A stretch of DNA of 64,000 nucleotides from assembly GCF_008831285.2 (NCBI RefSeq), contig NC_045142.1, positions 6,870,608-6,934,607 on the forward strand. Direction: 5' to 3'. Positions within the stretch are counted from its first letter, which is position 1, and the number at the start of each line of letters is the position of its first letter. Source of the stretch: Nymphaea colorata (taxonomy: Eukaryota > Streptophyta > Magnoliopsida > Nymphaeales > Nymphaeaceae). The position numbers and the translations under genes are program-made. Below, piece by piece: positions 39,358 to 52,760 of this stretch. The notes under the pieces are model-generated. The model worked only from the letters and a program-made list of their open reading frames with translations, searched no databases and had not been told where the DNA came from.

Positions 39358-40201
39358 GAGACATACATGGGGAGGGGCAAGGCACAAAATTCCAAGGCAA
39401 AGAGCTTGTACTAGAGTTGGGAATGACCCTAACCATGCTATGCTCCTTGCTGGAAAAGGGCCTGGTCGCCATTTTGTTCAAATTGGTTTTGTCTTCCTTT
39501 TTTTTTCAACCATCTTCCCATGTGTCTTCTTCTTCTTCATCCTCCTTTTACTGTTTCCTTTTTTTAATCGTCCCATCTACCATTGGCAGCTATTTATCTG
39601 ATGTCTGGTTTTATTTTGTCAAACTTGGTTATTCTATAACTTATTCACAAATAATGAGCTTCTGCTACATGAAGCTATTGCATTTGCTAAATTGCAATTC
39701 TTAAGGGCATAAAGAAAGTCATGCATATGATCTGCATCTAGTTAATCAAGATTAGAGATGCATATAAGCATAAAAAGCAATATTTAACGGAAGGGATTGA
39801 CCTGTGAGTATGCTTCTTCCACATTGGCAGGAAAGAAAAGGCTTAACCAAACCAGATTTGTATTACTGCCTTGTGAAAGGGCAGACGACACCTAGTTTTC
39901 CCATTCACAAATGAAGATAGAAAATCGAAATTAAGTACTTTTTCATGGCCACAAGAACACGGCTAAAAAGCTCCCAACTGGCAATTTATGAGTCATGATG
40001 AAGTATTCTGCTTGACTTCAAAAAATGTTCATTCTCGCTGGAGCTTGGTCATGTCCTGAACTCTGATAAAAGGGGAAAAGAGTAAAGGAGCTTAATTAGC
40101 ACAGTCTCTGGTCTGACTCTTTCCACAAAGGGTATGTTGAAAAGCCGATGAATATAACATAGCAGGTTGCATGTTGAGTACTGGAGAAAATAGGCAGGGG
40201 G

Positions 40202-41322
40202 CATTGTAATTATTTATACCTGCGTGTAATTGCTCTTCCGTTGGGCCTCTTAGAGAAAACAAGGCGGCCGCAGAGAGGACTTGTGAAGAGGGGAGAGTAA
40301 GATGATGATGCCAGCACAATTTTGCCTATCGGATTTGCTCTCTTTTTTTTCTTGTTTGCAGGGGACATTAGGAATTTCGTGATACGTCTTTGGCTGAAGT
40401 AGAAAACGAGGAAAAAAAGATAAGGGGAGACGAATTCCCTTTTACCTTTTCACTCTTTCGCTTCTTGAAGAGTGTTTTTGGTGAAAGCACAGGGGGTGTG
40501 AGAGATTGTCTTTTTTATTTTTTATTCAGTGAGCTTGCTTGTTTTTTTTTCTCTCAAGGTTCGAGCTTTCTAGCTTTGGAGAGGGAAAGTCAATGAAGAT
40601 TTGGGAGAGTTTCTGGTGTTCTTTAGCGTAATTACTTCTTTGGTGCTGGGATATCTAGGGGTCGTAATGGATTCGGAACAGAGATGCAAAAGGTCTGATA
40701 GAATGCTGTGGCATAGCTCGGCAATAGAATTGCCAGGAAATCATTGTTCGAGAAGCGTCGCTCGTGAAAAAGCACAGGGTAATGCCTGGACATTGCCTAG
40801 TAATGCCACTGCTTCCTGTCGATCTTTTGCATCTCTGTTCCGAATCCATTACGAGCCCTTCATATCCCAGCAAATAAGAAATAATTACTCAAAATGACAC
40901 CCAAAACTCTCCCAAATCTTTGTTGGCTTTCCCTCTCCAAAGCTCGAAGACCTGATCCCTTGAAGATATTAAAAAAACCAAGCGAGGCCATTGAATAAAA
41001 CAGCTTAAAGACAACCTCTCATGCTCCACGTTCTTTCACCGAAGATGGTCGTCAAGAAGCAAAAAAGTGAAAAAAATGAAGGGAATTCGCCTAACCTTTT
41101 TCTTTTTTCCTCATTTCCAGCTTCAGTCAAAGATGTATCACACAATTCCAAATGTCCCCTGCAAACAAGAGAGGAAAATGAGCAAATCTGATAGGCAAAA
41201 GTGTGTTGGCATCTTCATCTTACTCCTCTTTGCATGTCCTCCCTGTGACCGGGTTGTTTTCTCTCTCCACCAAAAGTGGCCCAACGGATGGGCAATTACA
41301 CAAGGCATAAATTATTAAAATG
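40202..41322. repeat. 1.1-kb imperfect palindrome, copy in block C
   Basis: Same architecture, centred near 40762. The right arm is almost identical to that of A', while the left arm carries more changes. Short ORFs on both strands (40601-40897 and 40655-40873) share protein sequence because they read the two arms. Confidence 0.85.
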
Positions 41323-41690
41323 GGTCTCCCTTTCAAGCTTGTTCAAGTCAACTCAATGCAGTGAATCTCTTGTTAAATTCATCGAGCTTGTTTAAACGAG
41401 ATCGATAATGTTAACGTATGAGTTCACGATTCAAAAGGTGAGCCGGTAAGACCTATGAGTTGAGTTGACTCCCATAAACTTGAGCCACCTCAAGTTCCAT
41501 AAACTCATAACTCGACTCACTAAAGTAAATGAGTCGAGAGCTGTGAACTTAAGCTTGATTTGCGACACCAAAAATTCAGCTAAAACTCGAGCTATAGTTG
41601 AGCTTTGCTGAGGAGAATCAAGCCAACTGGACTCATTGTTCTCCCACTCCAAATGTGTGAAAAGACATAAAATGTGCTACATTCATAAGC

Positions 41691-44600
41691 AAAGATTCAT
41701 AATATGATATTTATGGTCTAAAATCCATGATCCAATATTTAGAAACCCAGATCCGAAATGCAATACCTGAGATCCCAAAATCAAATGTGCTAGAATTGGG
41801 TTTAATATCATGATTGAGATCAGCATATGGTTCATTATTTGAATCCAATTTTTTGAATTGAAATCCAAGTTCCGAATAAGCTAAGGGTCGGCCGGTCAAG
41901 AGTACTAGGTTTAGTCTTACCTAAACTACTTGGAATGGTTCTATGTTTGATCTTAGTGAAGCCATATGACATGGTATGATCTTCATTCTTTTTTTTTTAT
42001 ATGAATATTAAAGAAATTTACTAGATCTATGACTACGGGACTTTGTTCATAGATGGTGGGCTCTAAGAAAGGTATGGACTAGGCAGTAGAGAGCTGAACT
42101 AACATTGGACTGCAACGCCACATGACCTAGGGCTTTTCAAATCTTTTTAAGAAGTTGATTTTGAAAACATCTTAGAAAAAGCTATGATTTTTAAAGAGTT
42201 ATTGTATGAAGATCCAACTAGATTCAGGTTTCACACATCTGAGCTAATGCCACAGGGTATGCTACCAGGCTGACCCGGTCTAGTTTCATACAAGTGGTGC
42301 ATGTGGGTGCAAGGTGATCTAGTTGCGTGGTAAAATAATAATGTATTTCATGATTGATAAAAGTATAAAAGAAATATATTCTATATGCCTGATTCAAGCA
42401 ACAAATAAGTAAGCAAAACCATGTATTAAAAGAATGTGATACGGATGGGAGAGGCATATGTACTAATGCAGCCGACACCAACACTGAAACCACGACTAGA
42501 AAAATTCAACTTGTTTGAGCTAAACCTTATGAGTAACCTGCTGAAATTTCACCAATTATTTTGGGCTTCTCTAGGTAAGGTCAACGTGAGTGAAAAAAAG
42601 CAATTTTAATCAAATTGAAATTTTACAAATAGGGGTGTACCCCAATTTGTAGAAGTGAGTGAGGTGGTGGGGTCAACCCCCTCAAGAGCAAAAACCATTT
42701 GATTAAAATGGTGTTTTCTTCTTAAATGTATTTGCTAAGATCTCATACTGACTTCAAATTCAATTTTGCAAAAAAGCCACACTTTCACCTAGAACTATTG
42801 ATTGATTTTTATGAAGGATTCCACTGACACTAAGTGTGGAGAATGAACGATGCGAGAAGATGATGAGGAGAAAACACATATTAAAACCATAGTTTAAAAT
42901 TTAAAATAAAACAAAAAAAATATTCATTCTAACCACATACAAATACCAATTTTCTTTCCATCTACGTCAGAGTGCTGGGCAAAGAATTTTGCAAGTTTCA
43001 AGTCCTTTTGTGCAAATGGATACTAAGCATGGAGTGAGAAATTCCCAAAGCATTTTTGAAATATTATGTGCATTAAGCTCACACATAGATCCTGGATCTG
43101 GGTTGATATTGAGACCCAGATCTGGATCCATAGAAAAAGGAAATTATAGAAGATGGATCTTACTACGATATTGATATTTGGACCATGATTTGATGTCCGG
43201 GAATTGGAATTTTGAATAATGGATCTTGGTTTATGAAAATAGATCTCATATCTGAGACTTGGATATGAGATCCAGATGTAGAAATTAGACTTGGGTCTGA
43301 AATCTAGGTCAAGAATTTGAAATGGCATGAACTTGGACCTAGCTCAACGTAGACAGGATTCAGTACTTAAAACTAGGTTTGGACTTAGGTTGGGTGCCGG
43401 TTCAGTGGGCTCAGCCTGAGTGCTATTTTTAGAAAATCTAGGTTTAGTGAGAAATTAGGGCGGGCAGAGCCTAAGGTGGTGGAGCCTATCAGATTCATGT
43501 GATTGTCTTCAAAAACTAACTTAGGTTCAAGTGACTCATAAATTAGGTTTTACAAAAAAATATGCACATGGTGGTAAATAACCAAAGTACCAATATGTGT
43601 TATTTTAAGTTGAAACATGTTCAGATAAGGAAGCTAGTTTGAACAAAGGTTCTAGAAATTAAAGAACATCATAAAGCAAGGTATATGCAGCCTACGTCTT
43701 TTGTTTATGTAGACAAATATGGCTAAAAAAAAGTTCATTTTAAACTTGTGTGTAATTTTGGAATTCCATATGAGTTTCCTCAATCTAAGTGAACCAGCTT
43801 ATGGACCTGCTTTCAAGATGGCTCTAGAGAAAATTTTACTAAAAAATTCCTTCCGGATTGTTTTAAAAATAAAAATTTCAATTATTCGCAAGCTGTAAAT
43901 GTCATATTTATAAAGGGAAACCAAGTATGGCTTAAAAAATCTAGTTATCCTTGAAATTTTCATTAGTGGAGCCGAAGGCGCTTGGAAAAGCTACTTACGA
44001 ATAAGGATATGCTGAAAGAAAAAAGATCCAGTTCAACTAAATTGAGCTTCAGAGCATTTTAGAGCAAGTACTAGGAATGAACTCCATTGGTTTAGGAACT
44101 GAATTGAAATCAACCTGGGACAAATGAATTCAAACCAAACTAAGAAAAGGTTGAAGTATATGTAATGAAAATAATATCAGCTTGATTTCAGCTTAGTCTA
44201 TCAAGTTGAGCTTAAATTCAGCTCAAACTCCTGAACATATGAGGGAGAAATAAATCTAGGGCCTTTAAAAGTGAATTGAACTCAACACAAGATGATTGAA
44301 CTCAAGACAAACTATGATAAGATTAATTTGTGCATGATACACATAATCTTATCTCGGTTTTAAGCTCGCTCTATCTGGTTGAGGTTAAATTCAACTCAAA
44401 CCCCTGAAATTAGTAGAGAAAAAGAGCTTCGAATTGAATTGAACTCAAACCGAGGTAAATGAACTCAGATCCAACTTAAATTATCTTGATTTATTCATGA
44501 TAAACATGATCCTAGCTTGATCCAACTCAAAATTGACAGGTGCATGGTTTCAGTGAGTTGAATGAGCTTGAGTGAGCTCATTACAAGCTTAGAAAACCCT

Positions 44601-45101
44601 AGTGAGCTGACTAGAAACTATTGAGAAATGACTTAAATACTCGAATGTTAGGCAATTCTCAAAAATTTAGTGAAAATCTCAAGTCTCCAAATCAAAATGA
44701 TTGTGTGCAGGTGTTAAATGGTAATTTTTAGCTTAGCCAACGTAGGTCATCTGGTTCTAGGTGCTCAATGCTAATGTGAAATTTGCTTGTTTGGCCAAAA
44801 AAGGACCTTTGAAAGTGTAAAATAGTCATTTGGACTTGTAAAATTTGAGCCTTCACACACCCAATTTGTAGAATAATCTCCATATCAGCTTCTCATTTCA
44901 CCTGAATTATAAATAAACCTCTTGGGTGAGTACTAAAATAGACGGGTACCAGTACCAACCATTGATCCCACAACTCATTGAAGATAATGAAAAAATTTGG
45001 GTCATGGCTTGATATTCCAAGAGCTTCTAGCATGGTTCTCACCCAGGTGATTTCAGTGGTAGTTTGGGTCATGGTTCAATATTCCGACTCTATACTACGA
45101 G

Positions 45102-45103
<2 letters not shown>
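41691..45103 (+). repeat. Module Q, copy in block C
   Basis: Diverged homologue of 17341-21111, with a 300-bp deletion at about 42461 (joining catatg to tactaatgcagcc). It contains the tandem array at 44097-44545 and the possible copia RNase H relic on the minus strand at 44893-45072, still open with a conservative change (LEALGI). Confidence 0.65.
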
Positions 45104-45180
<77 letters not shown>

Positions 45181-45181
45181 C
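45104..45181. repeat. (TA)n-(GA)n microsatellite, short allele
   Basis: About 51 bp of TA and 27 bp of GA, against about 114 and 24 in copies A and A'. Confidence 0.97.
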
Positions 45182-46677
45182 TCCATCGTCCCGATGCAAG
45201 TCTCTCAAATATCTGCTGAAACAATAAAACAACTCACTCCAATTTACTAGACTTACACAAAGCCCGAAACAAGCACCAGCAATATAAAAATGCACTCAAT
45301 ATTCATCTACATCAGCTTTTCCTCTATCAAGAGTATACCACAAAATATTACCTGTTAGGCAGTACCAAAATGCACAAGCCTAAAAAACTTTAAAATTCCC
45401 TGGCTTAGGATGTTCATGACAAGAGATGAGCACCAATCAGCACCATCTTCTCGAGAAAGAAGAGCTCATGCCCCCATTTTCCATAAACTTTTAGGACTTG
45501 CTTCCTTTATGACTTTCGGTAACGCCTTGCAGCAGAGTTTAAGCCACATAATCAACATCCACCATATGGAAAAATTAGGCCTTGCTGCCAGTTAAAAGAT
45601 TCAGCCACACCACTACATTAATGGTTTTAAAATGCCATCAGTAAAAGCTAGATTGACGTTTCTGCATTTTCACTTTCGTTATTGGCCCTTCAATAAATCA
45701 CATATTCTTTGTAGCCAGGGATTCCCTCTCATCAAGGCCACTAATGTCTTTCATAGGGTGGCCTCCTTTCTCGGGAATACCTGGTGAGGGGAAGGCCCTC
45801 TTCCCTTTAATCTAATCAAGTTAATATGTACAGCACAAAAAATAAAATCCTCAGACAGGATGCGTTACCAATACAACAGTTTGTTCGGGTCCCATCTGGG
45901 ATCCCCCAGTACCCTGTAGTAAAAAATGTGGCCCCTAGATATGACTTAGATCCGAACCCGAATATTTTATATGGACAAAAACTGGTAGAGTTTCGACGTC
46001 CAAAATAATTCTCAATAATAAACTTGACAAAGCTTACTTAAAAAAAGCTTAATCACCCAACCAATACAAAGTGATCTCAACAAATGATTATGTAAATGCT
46101 CCAAACACACTTAAATAATATATTTGCATTATTTGCCAAGGTGAAACTTACAAACGTGAAGTACAAGAACTCACCTCAACAAGCTCAAGTAGTGAGCTAT
46201 CACCCAAATACCCAACATCCGTGCACTTGAGCACACACTTGAAACTCCCACACTCCAGCTCTTGAAGTGAACACACGAACTTACTAAACTCTTGCTCAAG
46301 GCACTCACCACTCTCTTGATGCTTGACACGAAGGCCAGCACTCCCATTTATAGAGATTGAGAAGGTCGGTGGTGAAGGTTACACCACTTTCTAATTCCCT
46401 TGTCGAAATCAGCTTCAACTTAGTCTATGTTTCCTTGACATTTAAGATGCAAAAGCATAGCACCAAAAGCAATTGAATCAAACTAGAGACATGCCCATTC
46501 AACCCCTAGCATGACTAGCTGCACTACGCACCTTGAGGGTGGTACTCATGCCTCTTAACATTGTCAATTGAATCTAAACACTAAAAGATGGTCAGATTTT
46601 CAACTGGTTACCTTCTCCTTCACATAATTCTTTCATCATCAGGGCAAATGAAAGTTACTATCTTGAGTGCCTAATAG

Positions 46678-46679
<2 letters not shown>
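45182..46679 (-). repeat. Module R, copy 4
   Basis: Full-length R in block C with an open exon-like block (46175-46378). The candidate second exon starts near 45217 after tttcag on the minus strand. A plus-strand ORF at 45410-45595 has no recognisable match. The following (CT)n tract (46680-46753) is the longest of the set. Confidence 0.7.
46175..46378 (-). pseudogene. R-module exon-like block, open copy in block C
   Basis: 68 codons, open, from just after a stop (46379-46381) to gag|gtgagt. Key stretches are GLRVKHQESGECLEQEF and CVLKCTDVGYLGDSSLL. On the minus strand about 1 kb further, attgtttcag precedes codons [11 protein letters not shown] in the matching phase (0/0). This gives a spliceable pair, but no flanking exons are visible. 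An LTR origin is the main alternative, because ctataaatgggag inside the block is a TATA-like motif. Confidence 0.4.
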
Positions 46680-46753
<74 letters not shown>

Positions 46754-46755
<2 letters not shown>

Positions 46756-48975
46756 GCACACACACCATAGAGAAATGCTTGTGTTGCCAATTTACTGAAT
46801 ACAAAGGAGTATTTCAACCATTATAGAAAAGGAGTTATTTTAGTCATTTTGGTAAATAATCATCCCCATCCTTCAATTTTTGCCCCTATAAGTGCATTTT
46901 TTTTTAATTAGTAGGGAAATTTTGTCATTTGATCTAGAAAAACAATTTGCATGTTCTAGCCCCAACATATAACTCTATAGATAAAGAAGAACAGAGTTTT
47001 ATAACAAACATATAACGTGGGGTATGGTACTACATTGCTGAGAAGAAAAAGGATCATGATCTTCCATTTTTAATAGACTGTTCTTGTTGAAAGTTGAAAT
47101 TGCCTCATTTATCTTAGTTGCAGCCAAATCCTCTTAATGTATGTTTGATTGTTTTCGAACTCCATATACATGCAGCGATTATGTCCAATTACCTATTCAT
47201 GTCTGTTGCTTAGTCACAATTAGCTCGTGGATGGACATTTCCTCCACCATCTCGTGATCGAATTCCCGAAAGGGCACCATTTGATTTGGTCAATATTGAA
47301 CAAAAGGATACAATTTTAAGTTGATACGCTGACTACATGACAAGCTTGACTTGGTCATATAAAACTCTGCTTATTAAAAAAAAACTATCATTAAGAGTTT
47401 ATGACAGCACTTTGCCTGCCACTGGCCTTTACAACTCGACTAGTATTGGCAAATAGGTATAACTTAAATAGACAGTGAAATTCTCTGAACATCCAACAAA
47501 GAAAGAGAAGGGAGGGAGAGAAAGAGTGTATGTGTGTGTCTGTGCGTGAATTCAGAATTTCAAATGTTATGTTCAAAGCATATGTCCGGATTTCTATGTG
47601 GTAAAGATGGAATTTTGACACGTGTATTTTTTCTAGAAACATATAACAAGGATACTAATGAAGAAAGAACTGTATACTCAAAATAACCTATGAGAAATGG
47701 ACTTTATACTTAAATTACCTGTTCATAATAAATTAGAGCAACCAAGAATGGATATATATATTATAGCATTTGTCCCTAAAAGTCAAGTGCATGTTGTAGC
47801 ATTGGGCTGCAAATCTTCTTGGGTTCCAAATCACATTGGAATCCTCAAAAACGAATGTGCATGCTGATATTCATCGAACTCTATCACACCGTGTCAGTCA
47901 AACGATTGGTATCTTTGTTATTTCATTAATATATTGGTCAATATTGTATATAGATCAAAAGGACCAATATTGGTAGAAATATTGCATGCAAGGACAAAGT
48001 TCGTTGGTTATTCCATTCAAATTTCGATTCAGATATCCATTTCTTAATGTCTATTACTCGATAGAAATTCAAATATAAAAGTCGAACTAGGATCCAATCT
48101 AGATTTCAGATTCGTGGTCATTCAATCATGTTTCCCAGCAAAAATTTTCTTAGAAAGTCAATATTTCATCAAATAGCTTGATTTAGTGTGTGACCTGGCT
48201 TTCCATTCAAAATTTAGTTTTCTTCCGATTGTGGAGAAAAGTTATTTCCTCTCAACACCTATAAATAGAGACAGACATGGGGAGCAGAAAGGCACCAAAT
48301 TAAAAGGGAAAGAGCTTGTACTAGAGTTGGGAATGACCCTAAGCTTGCTATGCTCCTTGCTAGAAAAGGGTCTGTTGGCCATTTTGTTCAAATTGGTTTT
48401 GTTTTGGGCTATGTTTTAGAGAATTAGACCAGATTTTGTCGTTTTTTCCGTCCCTCTCTGTCTTCCTCTGCTTTTTTTTTTTGTGTATTTCCTCTTCCCT
48501 TGTTTTCCCTTTTTCTTCAACATCTTCCCCTGTTTCTTCTTCTTCATCATCCTTCTTTTTCTATTCCTTTTTGGTAATCGTCCCATCCACCATCGGCCGC
48601 TATTCTTCTCATGTCTGGTTTTATTCTCTCAGACTCGGTTATTCTTTTATTTATTCTACGCATCTGGCTTTTACATAGTGCACGCTTCAAAAACCTTTTT
48701 TTAGTGGCAGCCAATGACTATACGTTTTGTAACGCAGACCCTCTTACCGGACATTGGGTGACAAAAGCAATAGTGTAAATTTACTTCTCTACATACCAGA
48801 TAATGTCGGTTAGAATATTTTTCTTGTTCTTGGAGCTTGGTAATGGGAAAAAAGTAAAGGAGCATAATTTGCGCGCAGTCTCTGCTTTGACTCTTTCTGC
48901 AAAGGGTAGGTTGAGCAGCCGATGAATATCACAAAGCAGGTTATGAGTTGAGTAGGGGAGAAAATAGTCAGGGCC
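46754..48975 (+). repeat. Module P, copy 9 (leader part)
   Basis: AT-rich leader, short GT run near 47528, TATA box at 48260, pyrimidine-rich stretch at 48440-48590. No recognisable gene. Confidence 0.75.
48260..48267 (+). promoter_or_regulatory. TATA box, module P copy 9
   Basis: TATAAATA followed by gagacagacatggggagcag, about 700 bp upstream of a complete palindrome. Confidence 0.45.
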
Positions 48976-50022
48976 CATTTTAATTATTTATGCCTCCGTG
49001 TAATTGCCCTTCCATTGGGCCTCTTAGAGAAAACAAGGCGGCCGCAAAGAGGACATGTGAAGAGGGTAGAGTAAGACGATGATGCCAGCACAATTTTGCC
49101 TATCTGATCTGCTCATTTTCCTTTCTAGTTTGCAGAGGACATTAGGCATTTCGTAATACATCTTGAAGTTGCTCATTTTTCCTTTTCTTTTTTTACTCTT
49201 TTGCTTCTTGGCGACTGTTTTAGTGAAAGCACAGGGTGCATGAGACATTTCTTTTGGACTTTTTCTTCGCTGACCTTGCTTAGTGTTTTTATTTCTCTGA
49301 GGGAATTGGCTTTTGAGCTTCAAAGAGGGAAAACCAATGAAGATTTGGGAGAGTTTCTATTGTTCTTTTGAATAATTATTTCTTAGCTTTTGGGATATCT
49401 AGGGCTCGTAATGCATTCGGAACAGAGATGCAAAGGATCTGATAGAAAGCTGTGGCAAAGCTCGGCAATAGTGTTGCCAGGAAATCAGTGTGCGAGAAGC
49501 ATCACCCGCTCGCCAAGAAGCACCTGATAATGTCTGGCCATTGCTTCCTGTCAGATCTTTTGCATCTCTGTTCCGAATCCATTACGAGCCCTTGATATCC
49601 CAGCACCTAAGAAAAGATTACTCAAAAGAACACCGAGAACTCTCAGAAATCTTTGTTCGCTTTCCATCTCTAAAGCTCGAAGGCCATTGAATAAAAAAAT
49701 CTAAAAGACAAATCTCTCATGCTCCACGTTCTTTCACAAGTGAAAATAGTCCGAAGAAAAATAGTGAAAAAATTGAAGAAAATTCGCCTCACCTTATCTT
49801 CTTTCCTAATTTCCTGCTTCAACCAAAAATGTATCACGAAATTCCAAATGTCCCCGACGAACAAGAAAGGAAAACGAGCAAATCCGATAGGCAAAATTGT
49901 GTTGGCATCGCCATCTTACTCTCCCCTCTTTGTATGTCCTTGCTGTGACCGCCTTGTTCTCCCTCTCCACTAAAAGAGGCTTAACAGAAGGGAAATTACA
50001 CAAGGCACAAATTATTAAAACG
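48976..50022. repeat. 1.1-kb imperfect palindrome, full copy
   Basis: Complete structure centred near 49499. The inner arms again carry ggctcgtaatgcattcggaa and its complement with one arm-specific difference (gcattcgg against ggattcgg). The tail 50023-50390 is the gagct/ctcga-rich sequence. Confidence 0.85.
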
Positions 50023-50390
50023 GGTCTCCCTTTCAAGCTTGTTAAAGTCGTCTCAATGTAGCGAAGCTCTTGTTAAACTGTCAAGCTGGGCTCCATAATA
50101 TTAACTTATGAGTTCACGTTTCAAAAGGTGAACCGGTATGACTTATGAGTTTAGCCGACTCACATAAACTTGAGCCGACCCGAGTTTACCATAAACTCAT
50201 GACTAGACTCATTAAAGTAATTGAGTCGAGATGCGAACTTCAGCTTGACTCGACCACAAAAACTCAGATAAAACTCAAGCTAGAGTCAAGCTTTGATGAG
50301 TAGAATCAAGTCGACTGGACTCACTGTTCACCCACTCGATGTGCATGGAAAGACTTAAAAGTAGTGATATGTAAAGAAATTTGAAGACTC

Positions 50391-51044
50391 AAGGTGCTCC
50401 TTTTTTATGTCACAAAATCTGCACTTTTTTGTTAATAGATTTTTTTAGGAGCGTTTTAGGTGTGGCCTTGTGGCCATGAATAAGTAATCAATTTTTGTTT
50501 TCTATCTTCACTCGTGAAAAGGAAAGATTTTTAATTTACATGTAAGATTTAAAAAAATTTCATTTGTCCTAAATAAAAATTTTGAAAAATTATATTTGGC
50601 TCATGTTGAAATTTTGAGATTTTTTCCCCTCTCAAAAAATTTTTTTCTCTGCCCTTGGATATACTCAATGACTAACATCATATGAATTGCCATGTAATGA
50701 ATAATAATATATGTTAACCAATCAGACATCCTTTCCAGTTGTCTTCTTTCTGTATTTACGAATTGAATTTTCAGATGTTGGGTTAAATGACTTATAAGTT
50801 AATTAAAGTTGCTCATGTTATGGGTACTAACAGCTAGTTCTATACGTTTTAAGGAAGTTAGACTAGTGCTTGTTTTGTATTGCCTGTACTTAAGTCACAA
50901 ACATTCTTATGGTTTTATTGGTGACACTTATCACCGTCACCATATAATTGAAGAGCTCTATTTTTCTTTGACATTTTTGACAAATAAAATAAATGAAATT
51001 AGCACTCATGCACATTAATGGAGTGCTTTTCAACTTAGTTGTTT
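50391..51044 (+). other. AT-rich single-copy segment
   Basis: No match elsewhere in the window. It has no ORF with a recognisable motif (50809-51018 is open but unremarkable). The words aaattttgaaaaattatat and ccctctcaaaaaa near 50575-50645 are reminiscent of plant transposon debris. At the junction with the LINE, gcttttcaacttagttgt occurs twice (about 51026 and 51057), as filler or slippage DNA would produce. Confidence 0.5.
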
Positions 51045-52340
51045 GTTATCGCCTTTGCTTTTCAACTTAGTTGTCATGTGCTTTTCTGCTTTATTTCATC
51101 ACCCTGCAGTCATTGGCTTCCTCACACTGCATTCACTCTCCCACTTATAAGCCTTCTTCACCCTTCAGTATGCTGACGACTTTTTCTTATTTGGCACTGC
51201 TTCCCACCAACAGATTGTGAGAACTTGGCTCATCCTTTGGGTTTTTGAGCTCATCTCAGGTCTTTCTAATAATTCCACCAAGTGTCACATTTCCCTTATA
51301 TACGCGGATCCTGCCATGGTACTTCTTGCAGAAGCTTGCTTTGTGGTAAGGCTGGTGGCCTACCTATGGACTATTTAGGTCTTCGGATTACATGTCGCCC
51401 CTTGCATCCTCCTTTTGGGATGGAGTGGAGCATAAACTTGTTGATTGCCTTTAGTGTCGGTAGGGAAAGCTGTTTTCTCTCTCAGGTCGTATTACTCTTG
51501 CTAAACGATGTCTTGCATCTGTCCCCCTCCATACTCTAGAGGTCTTTCGACCTCTTGTGGCTGTTTTGAATAGGTTTGACAAAATCATTCGTAATTTTAT
51601 CTCGGATGGTGATCGGCCTTCGGATCGCCTTGCACGTTGGGATGTAGATGTCTTTCCTCGTCTTCTTGGTAGTGTTGGGGTTACCAACCTTAGTCAGGCT
51701 TGTGAGTCTTCTCTTGTTTTTGGTGGTGGCGTCTGGTAAATGAGCACTCTTCCATCACCCTATTCATTTGCTCCAAATTTGACCTACCTTCCTTTGGGGT
51801 TACTTTTGATAGCTCCTTAGCATCAGTTTAGCTAACCAGTGTTTCCTCCATCTCGCTATGGCTGAGTCTCGGGTCCACCTTTTTACATCTTACCCTTTCT
51901 TCTTTAGTGTTCTTGCCTCTATCTGGCCTTCCCTTGTTAGTAGTCTTTCAAACTCACGCTCCATTCGTCTTCTTTTCCTCTTTTATCCTTCCCCTCACTC
52001 GTCTGTTTCTTGGGGTCGTGTCTACATGTTGTGGCTCATTTCAGCTTGGTGTGGCGCATTTGGAAGGAGCGCAACAACAGGGTCTTTTGGGGCACCTTCT
52101 CTTCACCGGAGTCTATGGCTCGTCTTGTGCTGGGGGGATGTCTATTTAGCCATTCGGCTGCGGCGGCGTCCACCTTCTACAGCTAGGTGATGGTGTCGTT
52201 CCATCCTTCCACTCGCTCCCCACCCATCTTATTTTGTTTTTCTGTGAGTTGTATTGTATATTGCTTCTTTCTTGCGGTTTGTTATTGTAACTACGGGACT
52301 TTTTCTCCCCAAATTTTTGTAACTAGGGGACTTCTTGACC
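51045..52340 (+). mobile_element. LINE (L1-type) ORF2 fragment with C-terminal region, copy L2
   Basis: The longest LINE piece. It holds the YADD box (near 51170), the connection domain and IRNFISDGDRPSDRLARWD (about 51586-51642). It continues through GGVGVTNLSQA-like codons to the zf-RVT region, read in changing frames (SRVHLFTS near 51866, RIWKERNNRVF near 52053-52088). Frameshifts and stops make it inactive. The 5' part of the reverse transcriptase is cut at the junction near 51045. The sequence after the coding part (52190-52340) is consistent with a LINE 3' end. It shows what was deleted in the fragments at 26150 and 57610. Confidence 0.85.
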
Positions 52341-52760
52341 CCAAATTTTGTTATAGATTCTCATTTTATCGGCTCTCTATCTCTTTCTCTCTCTACCTCT
52401 CTTTCTCTCTCTCTCCTCTCTGATACTACATATGTAACCCCACGAGACCTCTGTCCCTCTTTCTGCTGCATGTGCAACAACAAACTACGGCTACAGCAGT
52501 TGTGCCCCTTCACCTGCCTCTTCTCTTTCTTCTTCTTCTTCTCTTTATTCTTCTACAGGTGATGTTGATTCAATCCCACCACTAATGGGAAGTGACCATG
52601 CATCTCCTTCCTATTTGGGAAAAATCTGAAAGATTTTTTAGTTTCTAAAACGAAGTTTTCTAAAAAAGATTATGGGCAACTCCAAACTATAGCGCAATTT
52701 AAGGTTTACTATTTAGTGTTAAGGATGGACTCCAATAAATGCTGCAATAAAAATCAAATA
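52341..52760 (+). repeat. Pyrimidine-rich segment S, copy 1
   Basis: It starts with CT-rich sequence and a catatgtaaccccacgagacc landmark, then a region open in one frame (about 52609-52735, with KDFLVSKTKFSKKDYGQLQT) that I cannot assign. It is repeated at 58246-58614. It ends where module R begins, exactly at the candidate exon B (caaatatctgctg). Confidence 0.5.

Larger units (their letters stand above)
37706..41690 (+). repeat. Module P, copy 8 (start of block C)
   Basis: Diverged homologue of 13009-17340 with real substitutions. It lacks the foldback element but keeps about 330 bp (39705-40035) not present in A. It also keeps the last 15 codons of the 32061 ORF (39668-39711). The TATA box is at 39350. 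The 127-codon ORF at 39321-39704 is leader sequence fused to those last bases in another frame. I do not call it a gene. Confidence 0.75.

Noticed and set aside
40601-40897. ORFs on both strands sharing the peptide LGYLGVVMDSEQRCKRS
   Set aside because: They overlap the inner palindrome, so the two strands carry the same sequence. This is a consequence of the inverted repeat, not evidence for a protein.
51858-52190. A separate 110-codon gene after the LINE
   Set aside because: In another frame the same DNA gives RIWKERNNRVF and other zf-RVT features, so it is the C-terminal part of the LINE.
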